A stretch of DNA of 64,000 bases from NCBI GenBank assembly GCA_949316235.1, contig OX438747.1, positions 6,004,924-6,068,923 of the forward strand. The letters are read 5' to 3'. Positions 10,291 to 21,873 of the stretch are shown here, piece by piece (positions within the stretch are counted from its first letter, which is position 1; every line of letters begins with the position of its first letter). The notes under the pieces were generated by a model, which saw only the letters and a list, made by a program, of their open reading frames with translations, searched no databases and was not told the origin of the DNA. The DNA is from Oegoconia quadripuncta (taxonomy: Eukaryota; Arthropoda; Insecta; Lepidoptera; Autostichidae). The translations under genes were made by a program, and so were the position numbers.

Positions 10291-10505
10291 TTTGGCGAAA
10301 ATATTCTCAATATATTTTATAGTAATTTTACTATATTAGTTTACCAATTGAGAATAGTCCATTGTTCCACACTTTTAACTGGTGGTTGGTATATTTTGTG
10401 TAATACTTTTGTTACAATACAATCTTATTTAACTATTTATTAAAATACTTACACACTTTCGTACACCATAGGTATAACAACACTTTGCTACATACATATC
10501 AACTG

Positions 10506-10537
10506 AATTTTAGTATAGTTAAAACTATACTAAAATT
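10506..10537. repeat. Short perfect hairpin
   Basis: Fifteen-base arms 'aattttagtatagtt' and its complement are separated by two bases. It may be the remnant of a fold-back MITE. Confidence 0.8.
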
Positions 10538-10539
10538 AC

Positions 10540-10974
10540 ACAATAATAGTTCAATGCAGCTTATAACGACCTATTAATAATATTTTTCTATCGCCACCGC
10601 TTTACTTGAATAAACTTACGAGTATAATCTACACACTCGAGTGGTCACGACTATGGCATCTGTGTGTCACGCGCTAGCCCAGCTCTACCAGCCGGGCATT
10701 GCGCAAATTGATCGAATCTGTGATTGTAACGGTAACATACAATATATGTATTGTGCGATTAACTTGTTATCGGAGAACGTATTGTGAACTGGTCTCATTT
10801 GACCGACTTCATTGCAGTAGAAATGTTTCCATGTGGACCAACAATAGTATATCCTCTCTATTATAGATATAGTTTAAATAAAGAAAGATAGGCACTTTAT
10901 TCTTTAAAATTGGGTTAGATTAGTTAATTACATTGGAATATCTTCTTACTTTTGTTGGAAGCTTTTTAGACCAT
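10540..10974. other. Unassigned
   Basis: I see nothing supportable here. Confidence 0.4.
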
Positions 10975-11204
10975 CTTGTATATACTGGTGACGCCACTTT
11001 TGATTATGAACAACTTTCACCAAGGAACGATAGTCGAAATCTATCAAAAAAAATTCGATTATCCATACAAAGTAAACCATTCTCAAACCACCTTTAGTAT
11101 GGAAGTCCAACAATTTTCGGATGAATTCTGCTACGGTTCCTACTGGAAAGTGGATTTTAAATCCACGGAATAAATGGAAATTACACGAATGAAATTTCAC
11201 CCTG
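10975..11204. mobile_element. MITE family M copy (CAGGGTG termini)
   Basis: The right end reads 'gaaatttcaccctg' followed by TA, the family M terminus. The left part 'ttgattatgaacaacttt' followed by 'accaaggaacgatag' matches the interior seen at 27255 and 50979. The left terminus is degraded. The TA target and the ends suggest a Tc1/mariner-type MITE. Two overlapping frames on opposite strands (10946-11200, 10976-11173) only reflect its near-symmetry. Confidence 0.65.
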
Positions 11205-11206
11205 TA

Positions 11207-12071
11207 TATCTCATATCAGTATCTGCATACTCCAACGGGAAACAAGCGAGAGCATATGTATGTATGTCTCATCTTTGTAAAAATTTATTTTTCATAAATT
11301 AGGCCTACTTGTATCACATTATGTGCTTGCTTACACATTTGTTTAATGTATGCGCAGTATAAGCGTCTGTGTTCATAATACCGGTAGCGTGTCGCGGCCA
11401 GCTTGCACTGGAGTGCTACATTATGATGTGCCGTCGACTGTACCGGTGTTTTATCAGATAATATATTTTACAGACCGGTATTTACAAGTCGATGACATTA
11501 TAGTATGCTACAGTTCATAAGCCAAAATAAATTATAGGGGACTTGACATGACTTACAGCAACCATAAATAAATTAAATTAATTTGGATCTTATTAAAATG
11601 CGATAAATATGAAATATTAGTGTTACGTCACTGCTTCGGTTATTTGGAATCCTAATATTTGTATTCTATGTTTACATTAACCGCTGTAAAGTCAGATTAC
11701 AATATTCAAATTACCCTCATGAAATTGCCAATTACAAGTATGATCACTTAGGCCATGAACATATTGTTAGATCGGATACATATGCAAATCTATTGGTTAT
11801 TTTATTGACATTTGTTTAACTAAGTATGCTGGTTTGGAAATAATGGGCGTTACAAACATAGGTATAGAGCTTGTAACGAATGTACAATCTGAATCGTATG
11901 CACGTTTATATATGTATAAGGTCATGGGCGAGGGTCGTAAATGACGTTGAGTTGGTTTTGTGCCAATCTGAATTTTAATTAGTACCTAATGGGACGTCAC
12001 ATGTATTCGCTTTGGGTCTTTTTATGCCATAGAGCAAAATTCTTCAAATGACATAGCCACAACAGCCTATA
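11207..12071. other. Unassigned
   Basis: I see no gene and no clear repeat. Confidence 0.4.
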
Positions 12072-12340
12072 TTCCCATAATGATACAATACAAAGACAGT
12101 AAATTCCTAAAATAACGCAAACTCATAATGCTCTATTTGCAAAATGACACAATCTCCGAATGCTTAATTCCTAAAATGATACAATACAGAATGCTATTTT
12201 TCCCAAACTACACAGTCCTTCTCCGTTAAATTCTCAAAATTACACAATCCGAGAATGCTTAATTCTTAAAATGACACAATACCAGAATCGTAAAGTCCCA
12301 AAGTGACACAATCCTAGAACGCTAAATACCCAAAATTCCT
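12072..12340. repeat. Degenerate tandem repeat, unit about 31-33 bp
   Basis: Eight to nine units follow the pattern 'cc(c/t)aaaatgacacaat' + variable + 'aatgctaaatt'. Clear copies start near 12166, 12235, 12266 and 12297. Units have diverged strongly, so it is an old minisatellite-like array. Confidence 0.8.
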
Positions 12341-12473
12341 TGATGTATAATTATTAGTCAATAGTGCCGAAAAGGTTCCCAATCAACCATGTCAACGCAA
12401 GAGTACTTTCCCGCATATTCATGATTTGCCAAGAAAACTTAATTTGTATCAGACAGGATTTTATTATGCAACA

Positions 12474-12510
12474 AACAAACATCCAAGCTTTAGCATTTAT
12501 AATTGTTGGA
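12474..12510 (+). mobile_element. Lep1-like terminal fragment
   Basis: 'caaacatccaagctttagca' followed by 'tttataattgttgg' matches the 3' end of the Lep1-like copies. No body is recognised. Confidence 0.45.
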
Positions 12511-13790
12511 TTATATTCCAATTTCAAGTGTATAGGTACTTATTTATTTAAATAGACTGCGTAGCTAAAAACCTATTAGTAGGTGACGACCGTGACTATG
12601 TACTGCAAATGGCTTTCAGCTAATGAAAGTTGACAGGAGTGCAGATTGCGCGATTGCAACCGACTTCACTGTTTAAGTTACCAATTAACGTATCCAATAT
12701 TAATCATCACTCGTGCACGTGTCAAATTGTAAATATTACCACTTGTTATAATTAGACATTTGCTGCCTCTGAACAGATGAATGGTATTTAAGTTTTGAAA
12801 TGTGCTGTCATTAATTCGATCTGTCTTTTAAGCTAGGAATAAATCGGAGGTTACATGTTTTAACCATCTCCGTAGCGCAATGTAGGTACGACAGTCATGC
12901 ATGATCCAAATTGACGCGATTTTTCAAACACCTTTCAATTTCAAAGGAAAAATACATTAAATTCTTTTGTGGTAGATCGTAGCACGCAATGTACTGGATA
13001 CTTGCCTTTGTAGTAGGTATATGTATCGAATAGTACTTGACACAATGACATTTATTTGCTTATGGTAATTATGTAAAGAAAAGCTTTCCGTTGTACCTAT
13101 TCAAAAGTATAGACAATTTATATGGAATAGATATATTTTTATTCATGGATGTCGTTGTAATTTTCTTTGGATTGTCTATTAATTTGTGAGGAAAAAAACT
13201 ATTTAATTTGTGTAAAAAAAAACCCATCGTTTTTACAGGTATATTACAGGAGGCATACACACCTGATACCTAGTTGTGTGTTTCATTTATTAATCGTCCT
13301 AGGTGCTTGGAAAATAAATTAATCGTTTGAATTTGGACTATGACAGCACTTTTGGACCTGACTATACATAAACAACATGGGGCTAACAAAACGGAGGCCG
13401 TGGCTTCGATTTCGTTTGAGGTACTTACTTAAGAGGGTTTATTCCGTCCAGTGGGGACGCCGTCATTGCATAAATTAACATTTCTTTTTAAATAAAGAAT
13501 AAATGAAAAACATCCCTCTCCTAAAAGCTAATTGTAAGTAATACCTAAATAGCTTTGATAGCGGTTACTTTCCAGAATTCACGATAATAAAAAATGTGGC
13601 CGTTTTTATCAATATTTTGAAATTGTCGAAAGTAACTATAATTAAAGATATTTTTAAGGTGTTATTTATAATTAGCTTTTAGACTTTTCAAGTGCAATTC
13701 AGTGCAATATTTTTGATTTATGTTGTATTTAAAGAGAAATCTTAATTTAAGCAATGAGGACGCCACTGTACGTATCAAACCATCTTAAAT
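12511..13790. other. Unassigned
   Basis: No exon, RNA gene or clear repeat is seen in this AT-rich stretch. Confidence 0.4.
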
Positions 13791-14000
13791 ACCCGGTTTG
13801 GTTAGTGGTAGGGTATTTTTAATATCCGCCTGGATAATTATCGCCATCTAAGTCTGCGGTCAACACCAATCGTTGTGTTCCGGCTGTAGTCAGTCCCCCA
13901 AATAAGTTGGTGGTTCCGAGTGAGTTTATTTCCATTTACCGTCTCATCTTCACTTAACATCAGGTCTGATTGAGGTCAAGCGGTAACTCGTTGTACATAT
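13791..14000 (+). mobile_element. SINE-C copy
   Basis: It runs from 'acccggtttggttagtggta' to 'gattgaggtcaagcggtaac'. The body 'gtccgcctgg' appears as 'atccgcctggataattatcg', so it is more diverged than the 3909 and 39755 copies. Confidence 0.8.
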
Positions 14001-14282
14001 GACATTGGCCCGACACTACGACACGACCGGCGACATTTGGAGCGAGATCTCGTTGTGCCATTGTGATGCTAATTCGCAATTGACAGATGATGATGTTGCG
14101 CAAGAGACGCTTATTGACGCAATTTGATCCGGCGTGAGTTGACAGTATGGTCCTTCAGGTCATTAGTACACACGTGAGATGTGGTGACAACTATAATAGA
14201 TCTAGAAGATAATCGACAAGTATCACTGTCTCTTTTGCACAATCTCAATGCATCCATGACCTTAAATGCAAATCTCTGGATG

Positions 14283-14375
14283 TTTCTTGCTGGAAAGTCC
14301 CTTAGTCGCCTTTTACGACAACCACGGGAAAAGACGGGTTGGTTCTATTCTATTTCACCCACACCACAACTCCTT
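14283..14375 (-). repeat. Repeat D, end segment
   Basis: 'aaagtcccttagtcgccttt' and 'acgggaaaagacgggttggt' match the right half of the D copy at 17020-17250. Confidence 0.65.
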
Positions 14376-15037
14376 CAAATAGCATACAAAAATATCACTT
14401 ATTAATAGTCAACATTACTTTTTTTTTATGATTAGGGTGAAAAAGTAACAAGGAAGTTCGTAACAACACATATTTTCAATTCAACTTTGCAACTTAACCC
14501 TTTAATGAATTACTGACTTTGCGGAGGCGACTATGTGACCTGCAAGTTTATATTAGTATATTGATATGCGAAGCGAAACATGACAGTTATCATAATAATA
14601 TATAAATAATTTTTATAAATACCATTGTTGTCAGTACAATAATTTTAAATTATACTCAATAACCAACGTTTAATTCGTATAAATGAAAAAAAATACTCAC
14701 AACATTTGCTTTTTCCGGACTTTCAAACAAATGTTGTTTTTTGTTTAAGGGTTAGTATTACAGTTATTAATTACATATTGTAAAACAATGTAACTATCTC
14801 AATACTCAATACTTTATTGCTTTTCCAATTTTTGTAAATAAGGTGTTAACTAAAATATGGATCATCATGGACCCTGATATCTGTCGTACACTGTCAAAAT
14901 ATTTGCTAAATACTTGTTCAATGCTAGTTTAATTTTTTTATGGTTAAACCGTACGACTCTACTTGTGAGGTATTGATGAGGTTTAACATTTACTACGCAC
15001 TTTAAATTAAATTATAAATAAATATATGTTCGTGGTC
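14376..15037. other. Unassigned
   Basis: I see nothing supportable here. Confidence 0.4.
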
Positions 15038-15235
15038 ATACACACAGCGCCATCTAGTTCCAGACTAAGGAAATAGGCTTGTATTATTAATACCATTGAT
15101 ATGAATAACTGTTTTAATTTGGTAAATATATACGTATTATATATACGTTATATATACATCCATATAACCAGGGATTCGAACCAGCGACCTCTAGACACAG
15201 GGTCAGGGTCTTTAACCAGTACAACGAACAGGCGG
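15038..15235 (-). mobile_element. SINE-A copy
   Basis: SINE-A is tRNA-headed, with a conserved 3' part 'acagcgccatctagttcca' on the opposite strand. Here that part is at 15050-15065. The decayed head, with 'gggattcgaaccagcgacct', ends near 15235. The middle has a local AT-rich insertion or decay around 15100-15160. Confidence 0.75.
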
Positions 15236-15631
15236 AATTCGTTGCAATAGTTACGAGCGTTCATTTTCAAATCCCTGTCAATTAAGTTTGTTGCAAGTTC
15301 ATTCTACCCACAAAATGACTGATTGCACTTATGGTGTCGACTAGCTCAGCTTCGCGTGGGTTGATGGCATATGCCATGTGGAGGATGCATGTTTCCCAAC
15401 GTTTTCCATCACTAACAACTACTTAAACGAATCAACAAGCACAAAACATTTGTTGGAACTGACAGAAACAATATTGGCAAATGTTGGGAATGTTTGTGCT
15501 CTTGCGCAATGTTACGGCCCACACACGTCGGGACCGATCCTCACGCGTTGTCATATCTATCCCATTTACACTTTATGTGCTCGTAACTTAACTATGTGCG
15601 CAACTATGAAACATCTGCACGAAAAACTTGG

Positions 15632-16076
15632 AGCCTACACACACGGCGTATTTTCTACGCGCCGACGATGCTACTGCGCACTTTAAACGACATACAGCAC
15701 TAGGAGCATGACAGGCACGATAAACGTTTATGTCACACGAAATGATGTTTGTCGTGCTCATTCCTTTAGACGAAATATCTCATGCTTCCGGGGCAGTTTG
15801 TACATTGCGACATAAACGTGTAGGTACGTCGACAGAGACGCGCTATGGTCGCACGTTTGTATACAAACCACCGTGTTTTGATCACTGTTGAGTCAATAGT
15901 AGGATTATTCTTCTCGATTAGATAGACTTCTCGCGTATATTTGTATGCATGTACGAGTACAAATGCCAAATCTACTCTTATTCCTACCAAATCTAATCTA
16001 CTCTTAAATAATGCGATAAACGCGTTCGTGAAGCGCACGTCGTCGGCGAGTAGAAAACACGCGGTGTGTAAAAAGC
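15632..16076. mobile_element. Terminal-inverted-repeat element, about 445 bp
   Basis: The left end 'agcctacacacacggcgt' and 'attttctacgcgccgacgat' mirrors the right end, which reads on the complementary strand 'ggctttttacacaccgcg' then 'tgttttctactcgccgacga'. That gives about 40 bp of imperfect TIR. Inside, 'cacgataaacgtttatgt' at 15717-15734 recurs in inverted form near 63552-63570. It has no coding capacity. It looks like a non-autonomous DNA transposon of unknown superfamily. A 102-codon frame at 15378-15686 overlaps it by chance. Confidence 0.65.
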
Positions 16077-17019
16077 CTTAGTAGCATTATTTCGTAAGTG
16101 GGACAGAATCAGGGAGCGTTTTTCCTATTCGCACTCCTCGATAAATAAACCTTTTATCATATCACTTTACATACGTGGTAACCATGGCCTCAATCTGGAA
16201 TATCAATTTGGGCCCTATTTAAGCATACTTTTTTGACATTATCAATTTGAGTATTCTAGCGTCACGTAGGCACGTAAAAATACGTCAAATGAAGTCTTTA
16301 TACACCCGTGGGTAAATACGTGTAGGTCATTCTCAACGTTATCAATCTTCATGCTTGAATGAAACGTTAATTGAAAAGTTCATCGATCAATCTCATATAC
16401 TTTCGAAATACGGTCCTCTAAAGGTAAAATGTTTATATTATTTGTTTACAACTTTATTTGTCCGTCGGTTCATCTTGATTGTTGTTCGATAATGTTTATA
16501 AACACATTTGGATGTTTTGAGCTGGACTACAATAGAATTTCGTGTATTGTGTAAACACTAAACACCTACTAATTCTTCAAATAATCTACATGCAAATTAC
16601 CTGTTTAGAAGTGGATGATTTAATTTATTTCATTATACATCATACGTCTCTAATAAGACAGTTTTGAAATAAATCCGGCATGCCAATTAAGTGACATAGA
16701 AGCTATATTTAGCCAGATAAATTTCTTTATTCAAACGCATTTTTCTTTTATTTAATACATTTTTTAAGATAACTGGATACTAACACTTTATTTCATATAA
16801 CTAGTCTCAAACGTCTCAAATGTCTCAAATGTATGGCATACACATACATTAAAGAAGCATGGAATAGAAATTATTAAACACAAAAGGCGAGCTCTATTTT
16901 TTCCAGAAAACCCTCGGAAGGAAAAACGATTGAGATCTTATAAAAATAACCGAAGAGCGTAAGTAGGTATACTTACAAATAAATAACAAAACTTCACTTC
17001 ATCACGTACATACGTAACC
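16077..17019. other. Unassigned
   Basis: I see no gene here. Confidence 0.4.
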
Positions 17020-17250
17020 TTTATCCCAAATGGTGGTCAGAGATATCCCTAACATTAGCGTTTAGAGTATTCCAAATATTAAAAGTTTAATGCTTGAAAC
17101 AACATCTTTCACCTTTTGGTAAATATATTACATAAATGCACACAGGGCCCTTCACAATTAAAACGTGCAAATCTGTTTTTTGGTCCCATAGTCGCCTTTC
17201 ACGACACCCACGGGAAGAGATGGGTTCGTTCTAGTCTTTTTACGTGCCGA
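17020..17250 (-). repeat. Repeat D, nearly full copy
   Basis: In order it holds 'cctttatcccaaatggtgg', 'agagatatccctaacattag', 'aatgcttgaaacaacatctt', 'aattaaaacgtgcaaatc', 'agtcgcctttcacgacaccc' and 'gaagagatgggtt'. This is the reference order used to recognise fragments elsewhere. On the complementary strand it includes a recurring 'gtgggtgtcgtaaaaggcga' motif. Confidence 0.7.
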
Positions 17251-17372
17251 AGCCACAAAGAACTTTTTTTAATAAATTAAAAATATATAGTTTTTTAATA
17301 TCTTTACTTTAATATCTTTATTTATTAATTGGAATGAAACATATATAATTATTTACAAATACTTATTTATAA

Positions 17373-18050
17373 CAAGTTTTTAACCGACTTCAAAAAGGAG
17401 GAGGTTCTCAATTCGTCCATTTGAATTATTTTTAATTATTAAAGATCGATTAAAGTTAATGAACAGCTGAATGAATTATAGCTCTCTGAAGCAGTGGATA
17501 GCGTGCATGGTGATCTGATAAAGACATATAAAATCCTTTATGGATACTACAACGTGTCAAGCTTGAGCGGGATATTTTGTGAGGAACAATCTTAACCAAA
17601 TTTATATCGGACCACCCTGGTGAATAGGGTATCACACCAAACACGTTCATCAAAATTTACGAAAATATGAGTAAACAATGATCCACCTTGGAAGCATGTC
17701 CTATAAAATTAAACAGAATTTACCAAATTGGTTTGTAAATGACGGCGTTCTGAGGTAACAAATAGTGTTGGCGGCCATATCTGATCTTCTCCATTACATC
17801 CACTTCACCAAATGATACTTTCTGAATGATAATTCTTGACACATTGGTGTAAATATCAAAATCGCTATATACATATACCCATAATATGTGAGGAGTTCCC
17901 TCAATTCTCATAGATCCCATCCTTAAAACAGGATTATGATAAACATTGGATTGGATGTAGGTATGTCCTATTAAATATAAAACAAAATTCCGAATCGGTT
18001 TACAACCGAATTGATAACCTCCTCCTTTTTTGAAGTCGCTTGAAAAACAA
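17373..18050. mobile_element. TIR element of family P, about 678 bp
   Basis: The left end 'cgacttcaaaaaggaggagg' (17386-17405) is mirrored by the right end 'cctcctcctttttt' and 'gaagtcgc' (18018-18039). With flanking match the imperfect TIRs reach about 45 bp. Inside, a block beginning 'catgtcctataaaattaaac' (17693) is loosely repeated at 17962. Two minus-strand frames (17456-17653, 17720-17920) resemble no family I know. A fragment of the same family is at 20806-21110. Confidence 0.65.
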
Positions 18051-18423
18051 GAGCCTGAGAGGACACTCTATGAAGCATTACTCTCACCAAGTGCAACCAA
18101 TCCTAAACATCACTTCCTATAAAAATGAGTAGATATTTCAGCATTGTATCAATTTTATTGTTAGTCCTATAACGTGAGATTTATTACACTTTAGATGTAA
18201 CTCTGGTATAACGGTTCTCGAGCCGTTGCGTCGCCAAATATAGCGAGGGAAAAGAAATGAACACCGTTCGTGCCGCGCATGTGGCGATAAAAAAATCTTA
18301 TTCTGTATTATAATCTAATTGTGAATCGTGATAGCTAGGCTATTACGGCTAAGTGCAATGTACTTTAGTCAGATTGGAAGCTGATTTAACAAAAACGCCT
18401 TCAAGTGCGTGTCGGACAAGCAT

Positions 18424-18765
18424 TAGGTTAGAGTTCCACCATCGTCGTATAAGGAAGGACGTGCACTGCTGAATTAGACCTATCCTATTGATTTCCAGAT
18501 CTGCATCCCGCGACTAACCGTGACCTTTATTAGTTCGTCCGTCTACCTTGTAGGTCGACGTCCTATGCTACACTTGCCGGTATCAGTTCTTCGAGCTATC
18601 CTACCCACTGCCACTTAGGAATCCGCTGGGCTATATGGGCTACTTTCGTTCTTCTACGAATTTCTTCATTCCCGATTCGATCTTGTAGTGAAACGCGGAG
18701 CACCGCCCTCTAATAACTCTTTGCGTGACCTTGAGCTTTCGTCTTATCTTTGTTGTTAAGTTAAT
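18424..18765 (-). mobile_element. RTE-like LINE, decayed C-terminal region
   Basis: The minus strand shows LRRKLKVTQRVIRGRCSAFH, then IESGMKKFVEERK-like residues, and farther on YKVDGRTNK and IGLIQQCTS. These follow the RTE-like C-terminal order (KLKVTQRAMERAMLG, IRNEEIRRRTK, TRWTDD, YVQQWTS). Multiple frameshifts make it a dead copy. Confidence 0.7.
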
Positions 18766-19204
18766 CGTGTGCAAAATAATTTGAATTGCAGTGTTCCTGG
18801 AACAACACTAAATTTTTTTTTAATTGAGGGCCACATTTTTTTTCATATTTCGTATACTCTGTGATACTTAATTAAAAAGATTTTTTTGACATTTTCGATT
18901 GCCTTTTAAAGGACCCTCAACGAACCTCACAAAATCATCTTTTTCCAATCAAAAATTTGATGTTTGGGGAAATCCGTCAGAAGAAATGAAGCTGTTGTTT
19001 CTTCAAACTTGTGAGGTTTAATCTAAATTTTCCGTAACAACTATGGAACTTAAACATCTGATCAACTTATTATGCTGTGACTTTCACAAACGGACAATAA
19101 CTCACCACCGTCACAGGCCCTACCACCTCTCGGTATACGGGCCGAAGCTGCGAGTGGTGTGCGTGGTCCTATATTATTATTTATCTATATCCTGTCCCTT
19201 GGTT
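18766..19204. other. Unassigned
   Basis: I see nothing supportable. The T-run-rich part at 18800-18900 resembles repeat 3' tails. Confidence 0.35.
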
Positions 19205-19390
19205 CATTCTCTTGATTGGGCTGAACAATCACAAATCACGGCATTTGGCGCCGGGCTGCTTACTATCTCTAGCGTGCCTGAGTTAAGCGACTCTACTTCC
19301 AGCAGTGTCTCCGCTTCGCGTGCCACGTTTTTGCAAACCCTCTCAGCCGCGCGAAGTGCCTCGAATCGTACTAGGGTCCCATGGTAGATC
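19205..19390 (-). other. GC-rich minus-strand open frame, possible retroelement gag remnant
   Basis: On the minus strand one frame stays open for about 60 codons, ending at a TGA near 19213. It includes LVRFEALRAAERVCKNVARE and AETLLEVESLNSGTLEIVSS. The helical, charged composition and raised GC look protein-like against the AT-rich flanks. I do not recognise a family. A LINE ORF1 piece or an isolated host exon are both possible. A plus-strand 114-codon frame on the same bases is less protein-like. Confidence 0.3.
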
Positions 19391-19616
19391 TATACACAAA
19401 CAGACAGGTAAACATACAGTCAGATTTGGCTACAGAACCCTAAAACGTGTCTTATTTATATCTAAGACGGCCGTGTATCGCCAAGTTCGCGGGCCGTGTG
19501 TGTGTCTTGGGTAGATTGTTAACTTTGCTATTCAATTGCCTGCCTAGTTGGATCGATGACGTGTATTTTTGTCTCCATTCGGTTAGCAACCAGAAAACAT
19601 TTTTTTATACGCCACG

Positions 19617-19860
19617 GGTTAGCACTTGACCTCAATCACACCTCCTGTTAAGTGATGATGAGGCCGAAGGTGGAAGCGTACTGACCCGGAAACCCCAACA
19701 TATTTGGGTGACTGCGCTATCTTTTCTCTGACAACCGGAACACAACATTGCTGTTTCGCGGCAGACTACCACCAACCAAACCGACCCGCTGGAAATCGAA
19801 CCCATGACCTCCGATTCGTATACCTTATGGTGTTTACATTAAACCACGGAGGCGGTTATA
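19617..19860 (-). mobile_element. SINE-C, full-length with tRNA-like head
   Basis: Read on the minus strand, the head runs 'cctccgtggtttaatgtaaa', then the B-box-like 'gggttcgatttcc'. It continues into the standard SINE-C body 'gtttggttggtggtag' and the tail at 19617. It shows that SINE-C is tRNA-derived; most other copies here lack the head. Confidence 0.85.
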
Positions 19861-19865
19861 TTTTA

Positions 19866-19945
19866 TTATATATTTGTATTAACCACAATCTCACCTGTAT
19901 GGAAAGTGACGAGGTGGTGAATGAAGAACGAAAAGAAAATTTAGA
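19866..19945 (-). mobile_element. LINE-F tail
   Basis: 'aaccacaatctcacctgt' and 'ggaaagtgacgaggtggt' is the reverse complement of the LINE-F end seen at 28800-28850 and, in the same orientation, at 27478. It directly abuts the SINE-C head. Confidence 0.6.
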
Positions 19946-20339
19946 GATGGATTACAATACAAGGTCATGGATTTGTTTCCGCGCACTTTTTCTCGCGATA
20001 GCCTTTTGCTAACGTCCAGCTAACTGTAACTTGACGTAGTTCGTCGTGTATATGAAAGCAGTGCCCCAGCTTCAGTCGATGTCCTCCCCGGGTTGACATT
20101 AGTACCGTTTTGCATTTCATTGGCTACACTCCCATTTGCCGAGGGGAGAGAGAAACTGCTTCTCCTACTTACACATCCTATTTCTTTTTTAATTAGTCTG
20201 GGATCCAATGTAGCAATAGAGTTATGTTCGCCACCGTCTACCCTCAATATACCTCTCGAGTACCACTGCTGATCCTCGCTTATAGGCGTTGCAGTGGGAG
20301 CATTATGTTTCCCAGTCAAGCGATGTACCAATGAGTTTT
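19946..20339. other. Unassigned
   Basis: The minus-strand 114-codon frame at 20020-20364 runs into SINE-S sequence and shows no known domain. It is not supported as a gene. Confidence 0.35.
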
Positions 20340-20562
20340 GAAATTTAATTATACTTATGTGCATTTATCCGACCGCTCTTAAACGGTGAAGAAAACATCG
20401 TGAGGAAACCTGCATGCCTGATAAATAAAAATTCAAAGGCATGTGAAGTCCGCAACCCGCATTGGGCCAGCGTGGTGGAGTATGGCCCATATTCCCTCAT
20501 TATACGAGGGAAGGCCTATATCCCTGCAGTGGGGTGTTTACGGACTGAGAGAATGATGTATA
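20340..20562 (+). mobile_element. SINE-S 3' portion
   Basis: 'gaggaaacctgcatgcctga', 'attgggccagcgtggtgga' and 'ggcctatatccctgcagtgg' match the full copy at 41041-41335. The tRNA-like head is replaced by unrelated sequence. Confidence 0.85.
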
Positions 20563-20805
20563 TACGTAGCTCTATATGATATATCTAATTAAGAGTCCGG
20601 AAATTTCTATAATCTTGACTAATGAACACTCGTAACGTCCATGTACAACTATACCTTACATTATTTAATCCGTTGCGCATGAAAATGCGCAAATAACAAA
20701 GTCTAAGTCCTAACTCACGATTCGACAGTAAAAAAACAATTACAGTTTACCGTTACTGACAACCTTTAAAAATTTTAACGTGGAATGCTTTATTTATTGA
20801 TTTGA

Positions 20806-21110
20806 AAACAGGAGGTTTATGTCTGTCTGTGTTTCTGTCTGTGGTATTGTAGCGCCAAAACGGCCGATTTCAGAACAGGGATGATATAATCATTGATAGT
20901 CCCATGGGGGTTTTCTATATTTTGTGCCGACTTCAAAAAAGGGGGAGGCTCTCAATTCGACTGCACTTTTTCTTTGTATGTTTGTTACGCGATATCCTCG
21001 GCAATTGCTAACCGATTTTGATGATTATATTTTGTTTGATAGAGTTTTACCGCCTCAGTATAGATGAGAAACCACCATTGAACGGAAACTATGTGCAAAA
21101 GACTATTATA
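20806..21110 (+). mobile_element. Family P fragment
   Basis: 'gccgacttcaaaaaaggggg', 'aggctctcaattcgac', and 'ctaaccgattttgatgatta' match the terminus and sub-terminal part of family P. The sequence immediately left ('ctgtctgtgtttctgtctgt') probably belongs to the same repeat. Similar sub-terminal pieces occur near 33660 and 34710. Confidence 0.6.
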
Positions 21111-21140
21111 AAATTTCTGAATCCTATGTTCTATGTCTTA

Positions 21141-21371
21141 ATAAATAAATAAATATTTCGGACACTTACACCAATATCTATTCCCAAACTAAGCAAAGCT
21201 TGTGCTATGGATACTAGATAACGGATAAACAAACATAAATATTTATATAAACATCCAAGATTCGGGAATAAATGTTCGTATTCATCACACAAACATTTAC
21301 CCCTCGCGGGATTCGAACCCGCGACCGTTGGTTTCGCTGATAGGGTCGATCCACTACACCAATCGATCGTC
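21141..21371 (-). mobile_element. SINE-B, clean copy
   Basis: This is the reference SINE-B. Its 3' end is 'cggacacttacaccaatatc', the body contains 'gtgctatggatactagataa', and the tRNA-like head includes 'cgcgggattcgaacccgcga' ending near 21371. No insertion interrupts it. It overlaps a 117-codon minus frame without protein-like character. Confidence 0.9.
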
Positions 21372-21683
21372 AGACTCTCTAGATGATAACGTCGAATCTG
21401 ACTATCTAGATGATAAGAATGCATCCGACATGAACCGCTCGGCGATATCCAGTCTAGTATTTTTTTTATTCTGTGTAGAATCACAAATTCTAAAAATGCT
21501 TATTTAAAAAGAGCAACCCCTGAGTTTCTTACTACCATGACATTTTCAAGTGTTGTTCTTTATAACTTATGAGTTATGACATAAAACTTTTTTGAGTTTT
21601 AATTGATCCACTGTGGAGATAAAGAATGGGAACCATACTAAAGTCTGTAGTTAAGTCCTTTCTTTTTTTTTTCTTTAATTATC

Positions 21684-21873
21684 TTTGCACGTACACACTG
21701 CGCCATCTAGGTCCACAGTATAAATAAATAAATACATATATAAATGAAAACGGCCATAACCCGGGAACACATGTCTGTATTCATCATACAAACATATGCC
21801 CCTGGCGGGATTCGAACCCGCAACCTTTTGGTATAGCGGTCAGAGTTTTAACCACTACACCAAACAGGTCGTC
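21684..21873 (-). mobile_element. SINE-A copy with internal deletion
   Basis: The 3' end 'cactgcgccatctagg' is followed directly by 'aaatacatatataaatgaaa', so the 'gataccagatggttgataaa' segment is lost. The head 'gcgggattcgaacccgcaac' and 'accactacaccaaacaggtc' is intact. Confidence 0.88.

Noticed and set aside
12072..12340. CRISPR-like array
   Set aside because: Units are degenerate and contiguous without unique spacers, and the DNA is eukaryotic.
15378..15686. 102-codon plus frame with many Cys and His
   Set aside because: It runs into the TIR of a non-autonomous element. Its Cys/His spacing does not form a zinc-binding pattern that I recognise.
21310..21370. Functional tRNA genes at SINE heads
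   Set aside because: A- and B-box-like sequences are present, but the heads cannot be folded into a full cloverleaf by eye and always continue into SINE bodies.
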